32,097 nt of DNA from RPQJ01 sp036277615. GTDB taxonomy: Bacteria; Pseudomonadota; Gammaproteobacteria; Steroidobacterales; Steroidobacteraceae. How positions within the stretch are numbered: the stretch's first letter is position 1; the number at the start of each line of letters is the position of its first letter. The notes below the pieces were generated by a model. That model did not search any database, was not told where the DNA came from, and saw nothing but the letters and a program-made list of their open reading frames with translations. This document shows, piece by piece, positions 23,658 to 30,461 of the stretch. A program made the position numbers and the translations under genes. The stretch spans positions 1-32,097 of the forward strand of contig DASUMQ010000072.1 of the NCBI GenBank assembly GCA_036277615.1. Reading direction: 5' to 3'.

Positions 23658-24035
23658 ACGTTCTTCTCCGGCGCTCGCGCCGCCGATTTCCTCGATCCGG
23701 TTCGCGAACGTCGTCACGTCGATCGGCTTTTCGATGAACGCGCGGCAGCCGACCTCGATCGCCCGGACGCGGTCGGCGGCGAGAGCGTGCGCGCTCACGG
23801 CGATGACCGGCGTGGGATCGGCCTGATCGAGTCGCGCGAGGCCGGGGACGAAATCGCAGCCGTCGCCGTCGGGCAGCCGCAAGTCGAGCAGGATCAGGTC
23901 GAAGCGGGACGTGCCTGCGAGCGCAACCCCCTCCGCACCGGTGGGTGCCACGACGACCTCGTGACCGCGGCGCTCCAGCAGGAATCGAGCCAGGTACGCA
24001 TTCGATTCGTTGTCCTCGATCATCAGGATCCGCAC
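23652..24035 (-). CDS. Stand-alone receiver-domain response regulator
   Basis: The 127-residue protein is a single CheY-like receiver: acidic pair Glu7/Asp8 (MIEDNE), phosphoacceptor Asp51 in LILLDLRLPDGDG, switch Ser81 in AVSAHA and Lys103 in FIEKPID. It has no output domain, so it works by protein contact or as a phosphorelay intermediate, like DivK/Spo0F proteins. The start is GTG 24035, needed to keep beta strand 1; GGGGGAG lies upstream. The EDN-x-x-N-x-x-L start is typical of receivers that partner with hybrid kinases, none of which is in the window. Its stop codon is inside element B. It is divergent from a second receiver protein. Confidence 0.9.
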   Translation of the reverse strand: MRILMIEDNESNAYLARFLLERRGHEVVVAPTGAEGVALAGTSRFDLILLDLRLPDGDGCDFVPGLARLDQADPTPVIAVSAHALAADRVRAIEVGCRAFIEKPIDVTTFANRIEEIGGASAGEERD

Positions 24036-24210
24036 TGGCTGCTCACTCCCCCGCGGCGACGCACCGGGCGGGGGGAGCCCCGTCGGCGCGGTTGTTGCAC
24101 GAATTCTATCGTTCGCGCATTCGGCACGTCTGCCGAAGCGTGCGTGCTAACCCAAGCGGGACCAGCCGCGCGGAGTCGACGTGCGCTGCCCGCGTCGCGC
24201 CGACGCCGCG

Positions 24211-24216
24211 TAGAAT
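24211..24216 (+). promoter_or_regulatory. -10 box TAGAAT close to the start of the receiver gene at 24227
   Basis: TAGAAT (five of six consensus bases) ends 10 nt before the ATG, leaving a leader of about 3-5 nt and no room for a usual SD. The -35 region is not clear. Confidence 0.4.
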
Positions 24217-24226
24217 CCGGCGGACC

Positions 24227-24652
24227 ATGACTGAAGCCGAAGCGAACGGAGCCCTGATCCTCGTCGTCGACGACGACGACCGGTCACGCGAGCTCATGCG
24301 GATCGTGTTGCGCCATGCCGGGTACCGCGTGGTCGCTGCGCCGGGTCCACAGGCCGCGATCGCCATGCTTGCCACCGAGCGGCCGGCGGCTGCAGTGGTC
24401 GACCTGCTGATGCCCGACATGAATGGCCTCGAGTTCTGCCGCTGGGTGCGGGAGCAGCGGGAGCTTGCATCCATGGGGTTCGTGCTGCTGACCGGCATGG
24501 ACACGCAGGAGACGCGCAACGACGCACGGGATGCCGGCGCCGACGCCGTCGTCACCAAGCCGTTCGACCGGCTCCGCCTGCTCGAGCAACTCGGGGCATT
24601 GCTCGACCCTGCGCCCGTGTCAACCTTCCCCGAGGAACGCAAGGCCCGATGA
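24227..24652 (+). CDS. Stand-alone receiver-domain response regulator
   Basis: The 141-residue receiver has an acidic pocket VVDDDD (Asp15-17), phosphoacceptor Asp59 in AVVDLLMPDMNGLEF, switch Thr89 in LLTGMD and Lys111 in VVTKPFD. A short N-terminal extension and a C-terminal tail of about 16 residues (PAPVSTFPEERKAR) carry no output domain. It is divergent from the receiver at 24035 and is followed after 116 nt by the receiver-MarR gene, in the same direction. The three receivers differ greatly in sequence, so they are not recent duplicates. No full histidine kinase is encoded nearby. Confidence 0.9.
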   Translation: MTEAEANGALILVVDDDDRSRELMRIVLRHAGYRVVAAPGPQAAIAMLATERPAAAVVDLLMPDMNGLEFCRWVREQRELASMGFVLLTGMDTQETRNDARDAGADAVVTKPFDRLRLLEQLGALLDPAPVSTFPEERKAR

Positions 24653-24756
24653 ACCTGTTCCGGGCACGTTCTCGAGCGTCGCGACCTGAGCGACGCCTCG
24701 TCCAGGCGCAGTTGCATTGCGCCCACTGCGGACTGTCGCGCGCGCGCTGCGCGTTG

Positions 24757-24762
24757 TAGATT
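24757..24762 (+). promoter_or_regulatory. -10 box TAGATT, leaderless geometry (receiver-MarR gene)
   Basis: TAGATT ends 6 nt before the ATG at 24769 with TTCGAC between; no SD is present. The geometry is identical to that of the acyl-CoA dehydrogenase and the SDR. A weak -35 candidate only. Confidence 0.4.
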
Positions 24763-24768
24763 TTCGAC

Positions 24769-25677
24769 ATGGAATCCGCGGCACCCGCCCGAGTCCTCGT
24801 CGTCGACGACGAAGTTCGCGCCCTGCGGCTGATGTCGCGCGTGCTGGGCAGCAGCGCGATCGCCTGCAAGACCGCCGAATCGGCGGCGGAGGCGCTCAAC
24901 CTGCTCAAGGTCATGCCCGAGATCGACGTCGTCGTCAGCGACATCTACATGCCGACGACCGACGGCATCGAGTTCCTCGGCACGGTGCGCCGTGATTTCG
25001 CCGACCGGCCGTGGCTGCAGCTGCTGCTCGTGACCGGGCAGGCGTCCCTCGAGACGGCCGTGGCGGCCATGCGGCTCGAGGCGAGCGACTACCTGTTCAA
25101 GCCGATCGAACCGAAGACCCTGCGTGAGGCCGTCCAGCACGCGCTGACGCGTGCCGAGAGCATCCGCAAGGTGCGCGCGACGACGGGAGACTCCCCCGGG
25201 GCGCGCGAGCTGCAGCAGATCGCCGACACGGCGAAGGCCCTCGCAGAGGACATGCGCCGCACGATCGAGAGCGATTCGTCCGGCCGGCGCGAAGGTCCGG
25301 TGGGGCAGGGCGCCCCGACGCGACCCGAGGACACGAGCTTGCGCACGCTCAAGCTGCTGCAGAAGCTGCAGGAGGCGCGCTCGAGCATCTTCGGCGAGGC
25401 CGTCATGCCCGAGCCCGCCTGGGAGATGCTGGCCGAGCTGATGCGCGCCCGGCTCGCCGGGCAGCACCTGTCGGTCACGAGCCTCGCCCTGTCGTCGAAG
25501 AGTCCCATGACGACGGCGTTGCGCCGGATCGAGGACCTGATCCAGGGCGGCCTCGCCGCCCGGATGCCCGATCCGGCCGACCGCCGGCGCACCTACGTCG
25601 AGCTCACGCCGGAAGGCATGGCACGGATGCAGCTGTTCCTGGAAGGGTTTGCGCGCACGGCCCTGGTTTCGACTTGA
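24769..25677 (+). CDS. Response regulator with receiver and MarR-like winged-helix output
   Basis: The 302-residue protein has a receiver domain (1-125: VVDDE at 11-15, Asp58 in VVVSDIYMPTTDG, Thr89, Lys111 in LFKPIEP), a helical linker with a polar low-complexity part (about 130-190), and a C-terminal winged helix (about 215-290). The latter shows the MarR-type wing: SPMTTALRRIEDLIQGGLAARM then DPADRRRTYVELTPEG. MarR domains normally stand alone and sense ligands; here phosphorylation would replace ligand control. Similar receiver-MarR proteins exist but are uncommon compared with OmpR, NarL or NtrC types. It is followed after 12 nt by the 75-residue H-box protein and then the cyclophilin, so it is likely in one operon with them. 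Targets are unknown. Confidence 0.88.
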   Translation: MESAAPARVLVVDDEVRALRLMSRVLGSSAIACKTAESAAEALNLLKVMPEIDVVVSDIYMPTTDGIEFLGTVRRDFADRPWLQLLLVTGQASLETAVAAMRLEASDYLFKPIEPKTLREAVQHALTRAESIRKVRATTGDSPGARELQQIADTAKALAEDMRRTIESDSSGRREGPVGQGAPTRPEDTSLRTLKLLQKLQEARSSIFGEAVMPEPAWEMLAELMRARLAGQHLSVTSLALSSKSPMTTALRRIEDLIQGGLAARMPDPADRRRTYVELTPEGMARMQLFLEGFARTALVST

Positions 25678-25689
25678 GGATACGCCCGC

Positions 25690-25917
25690 ATGCCCCATGG
25701 CATTTCCGCTGCCGAAGTCCCCGAAGTGCGCAAGCTGCTGCACGACGTCAACGACGAATTGTCGATCGCCGTGCTGCAGCTCGAGATGATGCTCGAGTCC
25801 GGGTCGATCGAGGCGCAGTCGCGCGAATCGCTCGAGGAGTCGCTGGACGCTTGCCGGCGGGCGGCCGACAGCCTGAAGCAGGTCTGGATCATCCTCGGCC
25901 CACGGCACCAGCCATGA
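25690..25917 (+). CDS. 75-residue protein resembling an isolated histidine-kinase H-box hairpin
   Basis: The tiny protein reads as two amphipathic helices (about 8-37 and 43-70). The first contains LLHDVNDELSIAVLQLEMML, close to the HisKA H-box (H-D/E-x-N-N-x-L), with His18 the candidate phosphoacceptor. There is no ATP-binding domain, sensor or membrane part, and it is far shorter than any kinase. It could act as a histidine phosphotransfer protein of the dimeric (Spo0B/ChpT-like) kind for the three neighbouring receivers, or merely as a dimeric binding partner. It begins 12 nt after the receiver-MarR stop, and its stop overlaps the next start (ATGA at 25914-25917), so it is translated within the operon. 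The assignment is by eye and needs profile confirmation. Confidence 0.7.
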   Translation: MPHGISAAEVPEVRKLLHDVNDELSIAVLQLEMMLESGSIEAQSRESLEESLDACRRAADSLKQVWIILGPRHQP

Positions 25918-26831
25918 ACACCCGCCACGCCGTCGCGATCGTCGCGGCGCTGGCCGCGGCTGCCGTGCATGCCCAGTCGGCACCGGCCCCGGTGGCGGCG
26001 CCGACGAAGCCGCGCACGACCAGCGAAGTGCTCGCCGCGACGACCGCGGCGGACTGGCGGCCGCTCGACCCGGAGCACACGCTGTACCTGCAGGTGCCGG
26101 CCGGTCGCGTCGTGATTGAGCTGGCGCCGGCGTTCGCGCCGCTGCACGCAGCGAACCTGCGCACGCTGGTGCGACAGAAGTATTTCGACGGCCTGGCGAT
26201 CATCCGCTCGCAGGACAATTTCGTCGTGCAATGGGGCGATCCCGCGGATAGGCCGCGGCCGCTCGGCAACGCCCAGGCCAAGGTCCCGCCCGAGTTCACC
26301 GTCCGGCTGGGTCCCGCCATCCCGTTCGAACCGATCCCCGACCGCGACGGCTATGCGCCCGAGGTCGGTTTCAGCCAGGGGTTCCCGGCCGCGCGCGACA
26401 CGACGCGTGGCGAGGCGTGGCTCACGCACTGCTACGGCATGGTGGGTGCCGGTCGCGGCAACGAGCCCGACAGCGGCAACGGCACCGAACTGTACGTCGT
26501 CACGGGTCACGCGCCCCGCCAGCTCGACCGGAACATCGCGCTGGTCGGCCGCGTCGTGCAGGGCATGGAACTGCTGTCGACGCTGCCGCGAGGATCGGGT
26601 CCGCTCGGGTTCTACGAAAAGCCCGCACAGCACGTGCCCCTGACGAGCATCCGACTCGCGGCCGACCTGCCGGCAGCCGAGCGCGTGCCGCTCGAGGTCC
26701 TGCGCACCGACACCGCCAGTTTCCGCGCCCTCGTCGAGGCGAGGCGCAACCGCCGGGACGACTGGTATCTCGTCCCGGCGGGCTACGTCGACATCTGCAA
26801 CATACCGATCGTCGCACGCACGCCGCCCTGA
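25914..26831 (+). CDS. Exported cyclophilin-type peptidyl-prolyl isomerase
   Basis: The 305-residue protein starts with a signal peptide (MNTRHAVAIVAALAAAAVHA, cleavage after HAQ or VHA) and is periplasmic. The cyclophilin fold is visible in GRVVIELAPAFAPLHAANLRTLVRQKYFDGLAIIR, the strand NFVVQWGDP, the gly-rich YGMVGAGRGNEPDSGNGTELYVVTG and NIALVGRVVQGMELL. The fold is expanded relative to the ~165-residue core by insertions and a C-terminal extension of ~70 residues, as in other proteobacterial periplasmic members. It catalyses cis-trans isomerisation of Xaa-Pro bonds during folding. The start overlaps the stop of the H-box gene (ATGA), so its translation is coupled to the signalling genes, an unexpected link. 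Confidence 0.88.
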   Translation: MNTRHAVAIVAALAAAAVHAQSAPAPVAAPTKPRTTSEVLAATTAADWRPLDPEHTLYLQVPAGRVVIELAPAFAPLHAANLRTLVRQKYFDGLAIIRSQDNFVVQWGDPADRPRPLGNAQAKVPPEFTVRLGPAIPFEPIPDRDGYAPEVGFSQGFPAARDTTRGEAWLTHCYGMVGAGRGNEPDSGNGTELYVVTGHAPRQLDRNIALVGRVVQGMELLSTLPRGSGPLGFYEKPAQHVPLTSIRLAADLPAAERVPLEVLRTDTASFRALVEARRNRRDDWYLVPAGYVDICNIPIVARTPP

Positions 26832-26878
26832 GCGACGAGGCGCCGCGCGAGGCAGAACATCAGATCGGGGGAATGACC

Positions 26879-28588
26879 ATGGACCGTTTCTGGCTCAAGC
26901 ACTATCCGCCGGGCGTCCCGCACGACGTGGACGTTTCGCAGTACTCATCGCTCGTCCAGCTGCTGGACGAGGGCTTCCGCAAGCACGCGACGCGGAACGC
27001 GTACGCGTACATGGACAGGTTCTTCACCTTCGCCGACGTGGACCGGTACTCCGCGGCCTTCGGCTCCTGGCTGCAGTCGCGCGGGCTCGTCCGCGGCGCG
27101 CGCGTCGCGCTGATGATGCCCAACGTCGTGCAGTACCCGATCGCGGTCGCCGGCGTGCTGCGCGCGGGTTTCGTCGTCGTCAACGTGAATCCGCTGTACA
27201 CGCCGCGCGAACTCGAGCACCAGCTCAAGGATTCGGGCGCCGAAGTGATCGTGATCCTCGAGAACTTCGCCGCGACGCTGCAGCAGGTCATCGCGAAGTC
27301 CGCGGTGAAGCACGTCGTCGTCGCCTCGCTCGGGGACATGCTCGGCTTCCCCAAGGGCGCGATCGTCAATTACACGGTGCGCAAGCTGCGCAAGATGGTG
27401 CCCGCGTACTCGCTGCCCGGCCACGTCCGCTTCACCGACGCGATCGACGCCGGCGCGCGCCGCAGGCTCGAGCCCGTGCAGGTCGGGCCGCAGGACGTCG
27501 CGTTCCTGCAATACACCGGCGGCACGACGGGCGTCTCCAAGGGCGCGACGCTCACCCACCGCAACCTGGTCGCGAACGTGCTGCAGATGGAAGCCTGGAT
27601 CGTGCCGGCGCTGCACGACACGTCGCGCGGACCGGTCCCCGAGCAGTTCGTCTACATCTGCGCGCTGCCGCTGTACCACGTGTTCGCGCTCGTCGTGAAC
27701 TGCCTGTTCGGCATGCGGATCGGCGCGCTCAACGTGCTGATCACGAATCCGCGCGACATCGACGGGTTCGTCAAGGACCTGGCGAAATACAAGTTCAACG
27801 TGATCCCGGGCGTCAACACGCTCTACAACGCGCTCTGCGAGAACGCGGAGTTCCGCAAGCTCGACTTCTCGAGCCTGCGCGTCGCGAACGGCGGCGGCAT
27901 GGCGGTGCAGAAGGCCGTCTCCGACAAGTGGCGGGCGCTCACAGGGTTGCCGATCATCGAAGGCTACGGCTTGTCCGAGACTTCGCCCGTCGCGACCTGC
28001 AACCCGATTTCCAACACCGAGTACAACGGGACGATCGGGTTGCCGTTCCCGAACACGGAGATCCTGATCCTCGACGACGCCGGCCAGCCGGTGCCGCTCG
28101 GCCAGCCGGGCGAGATCGCGATCCGCGGACCGCAGGTCATGGCCGGCTACTGGAACCGGCCGGACGAGACGGCGAAGGTGATGACGCCCGACGGTTTCTT
28201 CAAGTCCGGCGACGTCGGCGTGATGGACGAGCGCGGCTACATCCGCATCGTCGATCGCAAGAAGGACATGATCCTCGTCTCGGGCTTCAACGTGTATCCG
28301 AACGAGATCGAGTCGGTGATCGCGACGCACCCCGGCGTGATCGAGTGCGCCGCGGTCGGCGTGCCGGACGAGCGGTCGGGCGAGGCGGTCAAGGTGTTCG
28401 TCGTGCGCAAGGATCCGACGCTCACGGCCGAGCAGCTGATGGAGTTCTGCAAGCAGAACTTCACGGCGTACAAGAAGCCGAAGTACATCGAGTTCCGCAA
28501 CGAGCTGCCCAAGACCAACGTCGGCAAGATCCTGCGGCGCGAACTGCGCGATGCACCGGCGCAGGCGCAGGAGGCGAAGACGGCGTGA
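26879..28588 (+). CDS. fadD: Long-chain-fatty-acid--CoA ligase (FadD type)
   Basis: The 569-residue adenylate-forming enzyme activates fatty acids to acyl-CoA with ATP at the inner membrane or in the cytosol. Motifs present: P-loop-like YTGGTTGVSKGATLTH (212-227), the ICALPLYHVFAL block, IEGYGLSETSP (A5-type), SGDVGVMDERGYIRIVDRKKDMI and the C-terminal catalytic lysine region KTNVGKILRRELR. Length and order match E. coli FadD (561). The start ATG 26879 is favoured over the ATG at 26873 because GGGGGA (26867-26872) then has 6-nt spacing. The upstream cyclophilin gene ends 47 nt before, so read-through is possible. Element C with an intrinsic terminator follows directly. Substrate chain length, or a bulky terpenoid/steroid acid, cannot be told from sequence. 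Confidence 0.93.
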   Translation: MDRFWLKHYPPGVPHDVDVSQYSSLVQLLDEGFRKHATRNAYAYMDRFFTFADVDRYSAAFGSWLQSRGLVRGARVALMMPNVVQYPIAVAGVLRAGFVVVNVNPLYTPRELEHQLKDSGAEVIVILENFAATLQQVIAKSAVKHVVVASLGDMLGFPKGAIVNYTVRKLRKMVPAYSLPGHVRFTDAIDAGARRRLEPVQVGPQDVAFLQYTGGTTGVSKGATLTHRNLVANVLQMEAWIVPALHDTSRGPVPEQFVYICALPLYHVFALVVNCLFGMRIGALNVLITNPRDIDGFVKDLAKYKFNVIPGVNTLYNALCENAEFRKLDFSSLRVANGGGMAVQKAVSDKWRALTGLPIIEGYGLSETSPVATCNPISNTEYNGTIGLPFPNTEILILDDAGQPVPLGQPGEIAIRGPQVMAGYWNRPDETAKVMTPDGFFKSGDVGVMDERGYIRIVDRKKDMILVSGFNVYPNEIESVIATHPGVIECAAVGVPDERSGEAVKVFVVRKDPTLTAEQLMEFCKQNFTAYKKPKYIEFRNELPKTNVGKILRRELRDAPAQAQEAKTA

Positions 28589-28593
28589 AGGAA

Positions 28594-28691
28594 GCGGATA
28601 GCGGATAGCGGATAGCGGATAGGTAGGAAGGGCCGACAGCGCCGTCGGCCCTCTTTTTCCTACTAACCGCTAACCGCTAGTCACTAGTCAC
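28594..28691. repeat. Heptad palindromic repeat element, copy C, with internal terminator
   Basis: Left arm: four perfect GCGGATA heptads (28594-28621). Inner arms GTAGGAA and TTCCTAC enclose a GC hairpin. Right arm: TAACCGC x2 and TAGTCAC x2 (28664-28691), inverse of GCGGTTA and GTGACTA. The left heptad equals the right-arm heptad of copy A, and the right heptad equals the left-arm heptad of copy A. It fills the gap between the convergent fadD and isomerase genes, beginning 5 nt after the fadD stop and ending 10 nt before the other. Confidence 0.88.
28630..28658 (+). terminator. Intrinsic terminator nested in element C
   Basis: GGGCCGAC pairs with GTCGGCCC around AGCGCC and is followed by TCTTTTT. 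It is a classic rho-independent terminator for fadD. On the opposite strand the stem is preceded by A-rich sequence, not T-rich beyond it, so it is best read as acting rightward. Confidence 0.85.
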
Positions 28692-28701
28692 GTCCTCGCG
28701 G

Positions 28702-29538
28702 TCACCGGCCGCTGAACTTCGGCGGCCTCTTCTCCACGAACGACCGCATGGCCTCGCCGAGGTCCTCGGAGTGCAGGAACGCGGCGTTCCAGAGCGCGAC
28801 GTAGTCGAGGTTCGCGTCCACGTCGCGGCGCGAGGCGAACCCGAGCACCTGCTTCGCGCCCTGCACCGCCAGCGGCGAGTTCGCGGCGATCGCGTTCGCG
28901 ATGTCCATCGCGCGCGCGAGCAACGCATCGCGGTCCGGCAGCACGGCGTTCACGAGCCCGACCTCGAGCGCGCGCCGCGCGTCGTAATCGGCGCCAGTGA
29001 AGATCCACTCGCGCGCATGACCGTCGCCGATCACTCGCGGCAGGCGCTGCAGCGAGCCCACGTCGGCCACCATCGCAACCCGCGTCTCGCGCACCGAGAA
29101 CACCGCGTCGGCAGCAGCGAGACGGATGTCACAGGCCGTGACGAGATCGATGCCGGCGCCGAGGCACGCGCCGTGCACGGCGGCGATCACCGGTTTGTTG
29201 GTGTCGGCGAAACAGGACGCCGTGCGCTGGTACGCGCGGATGTCGTCGTACAACTGCCGCCGCGTGGCGACCGGTGAGCCCTCGATGCCCGACAGCGAGC
29301 CGCCCGAGCCGAGGGCCGGCGCGTGATCGACGAGGTCGATTCCGGCACAGAAGGCCTTGCCCTTGCCCGTGAGCACGATCGCGCGCACGTCGGGGTCGCG
29401 GTCGAGGGTCGCCACGGCCTCGGGGATCGAGTGCCAGAGCGCGCGATGCAGTGCATTGAGCTTGTCCTCGCGATCGAGGCACAGCGTCGCCACGCCCCCC
29501 GCGCGTTCGATGGCAAGGTGTGCGAAGGGTTCGGACAT
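28702..29538 (-). CDS. Enoyl-CoA hydratase/isomerase family, delta3,5-delta2,4-dienoyl-CoA isomerase-like
   Basis: This 278-residue crotonase-fold protein has oxyanion-hole segments GKAFCAGIDL (60-69) and HGACLGAGIDL (122-132). The catalytic region fits mitochondrial ECH1 (dienoyl-CoA isomerase) rather than a hydratase: Asp131, Glu151 (SVRETRV) and Asp159 in VADVGSLQRLPRVIG align by eye with rat ECH1 Asp176, Glu196 and Asp204. The C-terminal LDYVALWNAAFLHSEDL also matches. Such enzymes shift double bonds in 3,5-dienoyl-CoA formed from odd-position unsaturated fatty acids. The ATG 29538 follows a GAGG-containing leader. It is the last gene of a leftward set with the SDR (32 nt upstream). Confidence 0.87.
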   Translation of the reverse strand: MSEPFAHLAIERAGGVATLCLDREDKLNALHRALWHSIPEAVATLDRDPDVRAIVLTGKGKAFCAGIDLVDHAPALGSGGSLSGIEGSPVATRRQLYDDIRAYQRTASCFADTNKPVIAAVHGACLGAGIDLVTACDIRLAAADAVFSVRETRVAMVADVGSLQRLPRVIGDGHAREWIFTGADYDARRALEVGLVNAVLPDRDALLARAMDIANAIAANSPLAVQGAKQVLGFASRRDVDANLDYVALWNAAFLHSEDLGEAMRSFVEKRPPKFSGR

Positions 29539-29570
29539 CCGGGTGGATCCTCGATGGGTAGTGCTGCGGG

Positions 29571-30407
29571 TCAGCCGCGCCGCGTGCGACCGGTGCGGCG
29601 CGCGAGCCCCACCACGCCGCGCACGAGCGCGTCGGCGGCCCCGGGGCTCAATGCGGCGATCTTTTCGATCAGCGCGCCCCCCGGCGGCACGGCCACCTCG
29701 GCGAGCCTCAGGCGCACCGCGGCGAAAATTGCCCAGACGACCCACGCGGGCGGCATCGTCAGTTTCTTCGGCCAGAAGCCGGAAGTGACCGGGTCGGCGG
29801 CCGCGGTCGTCGCCATCGGCGTGTCGATCACGCCGGGCAGCACGAGCGAGACGCCGATGTTGCCGCCGGCGAGCTCGGTGCGAAGCGCCTCGGTCATGCC
29901 CACCAGCGCGAACTTGGTCGCCGAGTAGCCGCCCAGCGGCGAATACCCGCGCCGGCCCGCGAGGCTCGCGACGTTGACGATGTGGCCGCCGTCCGCCTGG
30001 TGCCGCATCTGGTTCACGGCGGCCTGCATCACGTGCAGCGCCCCGAACAGGTTCACGTCGAGCATGCGCTGCAGGTCGGCCGGGTCGATGCGCGCGACCG
30101 GCGCCGGAATCAGCACGCCCGCATTGTTGACGACGATGTCGATGCGCTTGAAGCGCGCAACCGCCTTGCGGAAGCAGGCTCGCACGGATTCCGCGTCGGT
30201 CACGTCGGTGGCGACGCTGAGCGTCCTCGCGCCGTGCTGCTCCCGCGCGAGTTTCGCGACCTTGGCGAGTTCGCCAGCGCGACGCGCGACGAGCACGACG
30301 CTCGCCCCGGCGCGCGCGAAGCCAAGCGCGGTCTCGCGGCCGATGCCGCTCGAGGCGCCCGTGACGAGCGCGACCTTGCCGTCGAACCGGATCGAGGGAA
30401 GCTGCAT
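29571..30407 (-). CDS. Short-chain dehydrogenase/reductase (classical SDR)
   Basis: The 278-residue NAD(P)-dependent oxidoreductase has the cofactor motif TGASSGIG (16-23), NNAG (94-97), and the catalytic Ser148, Tyr161 and Lys165 (YSATK). Arg residues after the second strand (ARR, 41-43) favour NADP(H). The C-terminal ~70 residues beyond the core contain a hydrophobic stretch (AWVVWAIFAAVRL) that could contact membrane or lipid, as in SDRs acting on lipids or steroids. Substrate is unknown. The start ATG 30407 has TAGGCT 6 nt upstream and no SD. Its neighbour, the dienoyl-CoA isomerase-like gene, begins 32 nt downstream, and the 2-oxoacid oxidoreductase gene ends 54 nt upstream. Confidence 0.9.
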   Translation of the reverse strand: MQLPSIRFDGKVALVTGASSGIGRETALGFARAGASVVLVARRAGELAKVAKLAREQHGARTLSVATDVTDAESVRACFRKAVARFKRIDIVVNNAGVLIPAPVARIDPADLQRMLDVNLFGALHVMQAAVNQMRHQADGGHIVNVASLAGRRGYSPLGGYSATKFALVGMTEALRTELAGGNIGVSLVLPGVIDTPMATTAAADPVTSGFWPKKLTMPPAWVVWAIFAAVRLRLAEVAVPPGGALIEKIAALSPGAADALVRGVVGLARRTGRTRRG

Positions 30408-30413
30408 CGGCCT

Positions 30414-30419
30414 AGCCTA
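30414..30419 (-). promoter_or_regulatory. -10 box TAGGCT, leaderless geometry (SDR gene)
   Basis: TAGGCT on the minus strand ends 6 nt before the ATG. It is in the 14-mer GCGCTAGGCTAGGC (30410-30423), identical to the one holding the M3 peptidase -10. The best -35-like TTGCCC is 27 bp away, too far, so this promoter would be weak or activator dependent. Confidence 0.35.
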
Positions 30420-30461
30420 GCGCGTCTCCCCCCTGCGTCCTAGGCGGGGCAACGCGTACCG

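Noticed and set aside
23652..25677. Receiver genes as recent tandem duplicates
   Set aside because: The three receivers differ strongly outside the catalytic residues and one is on the opposite strand.
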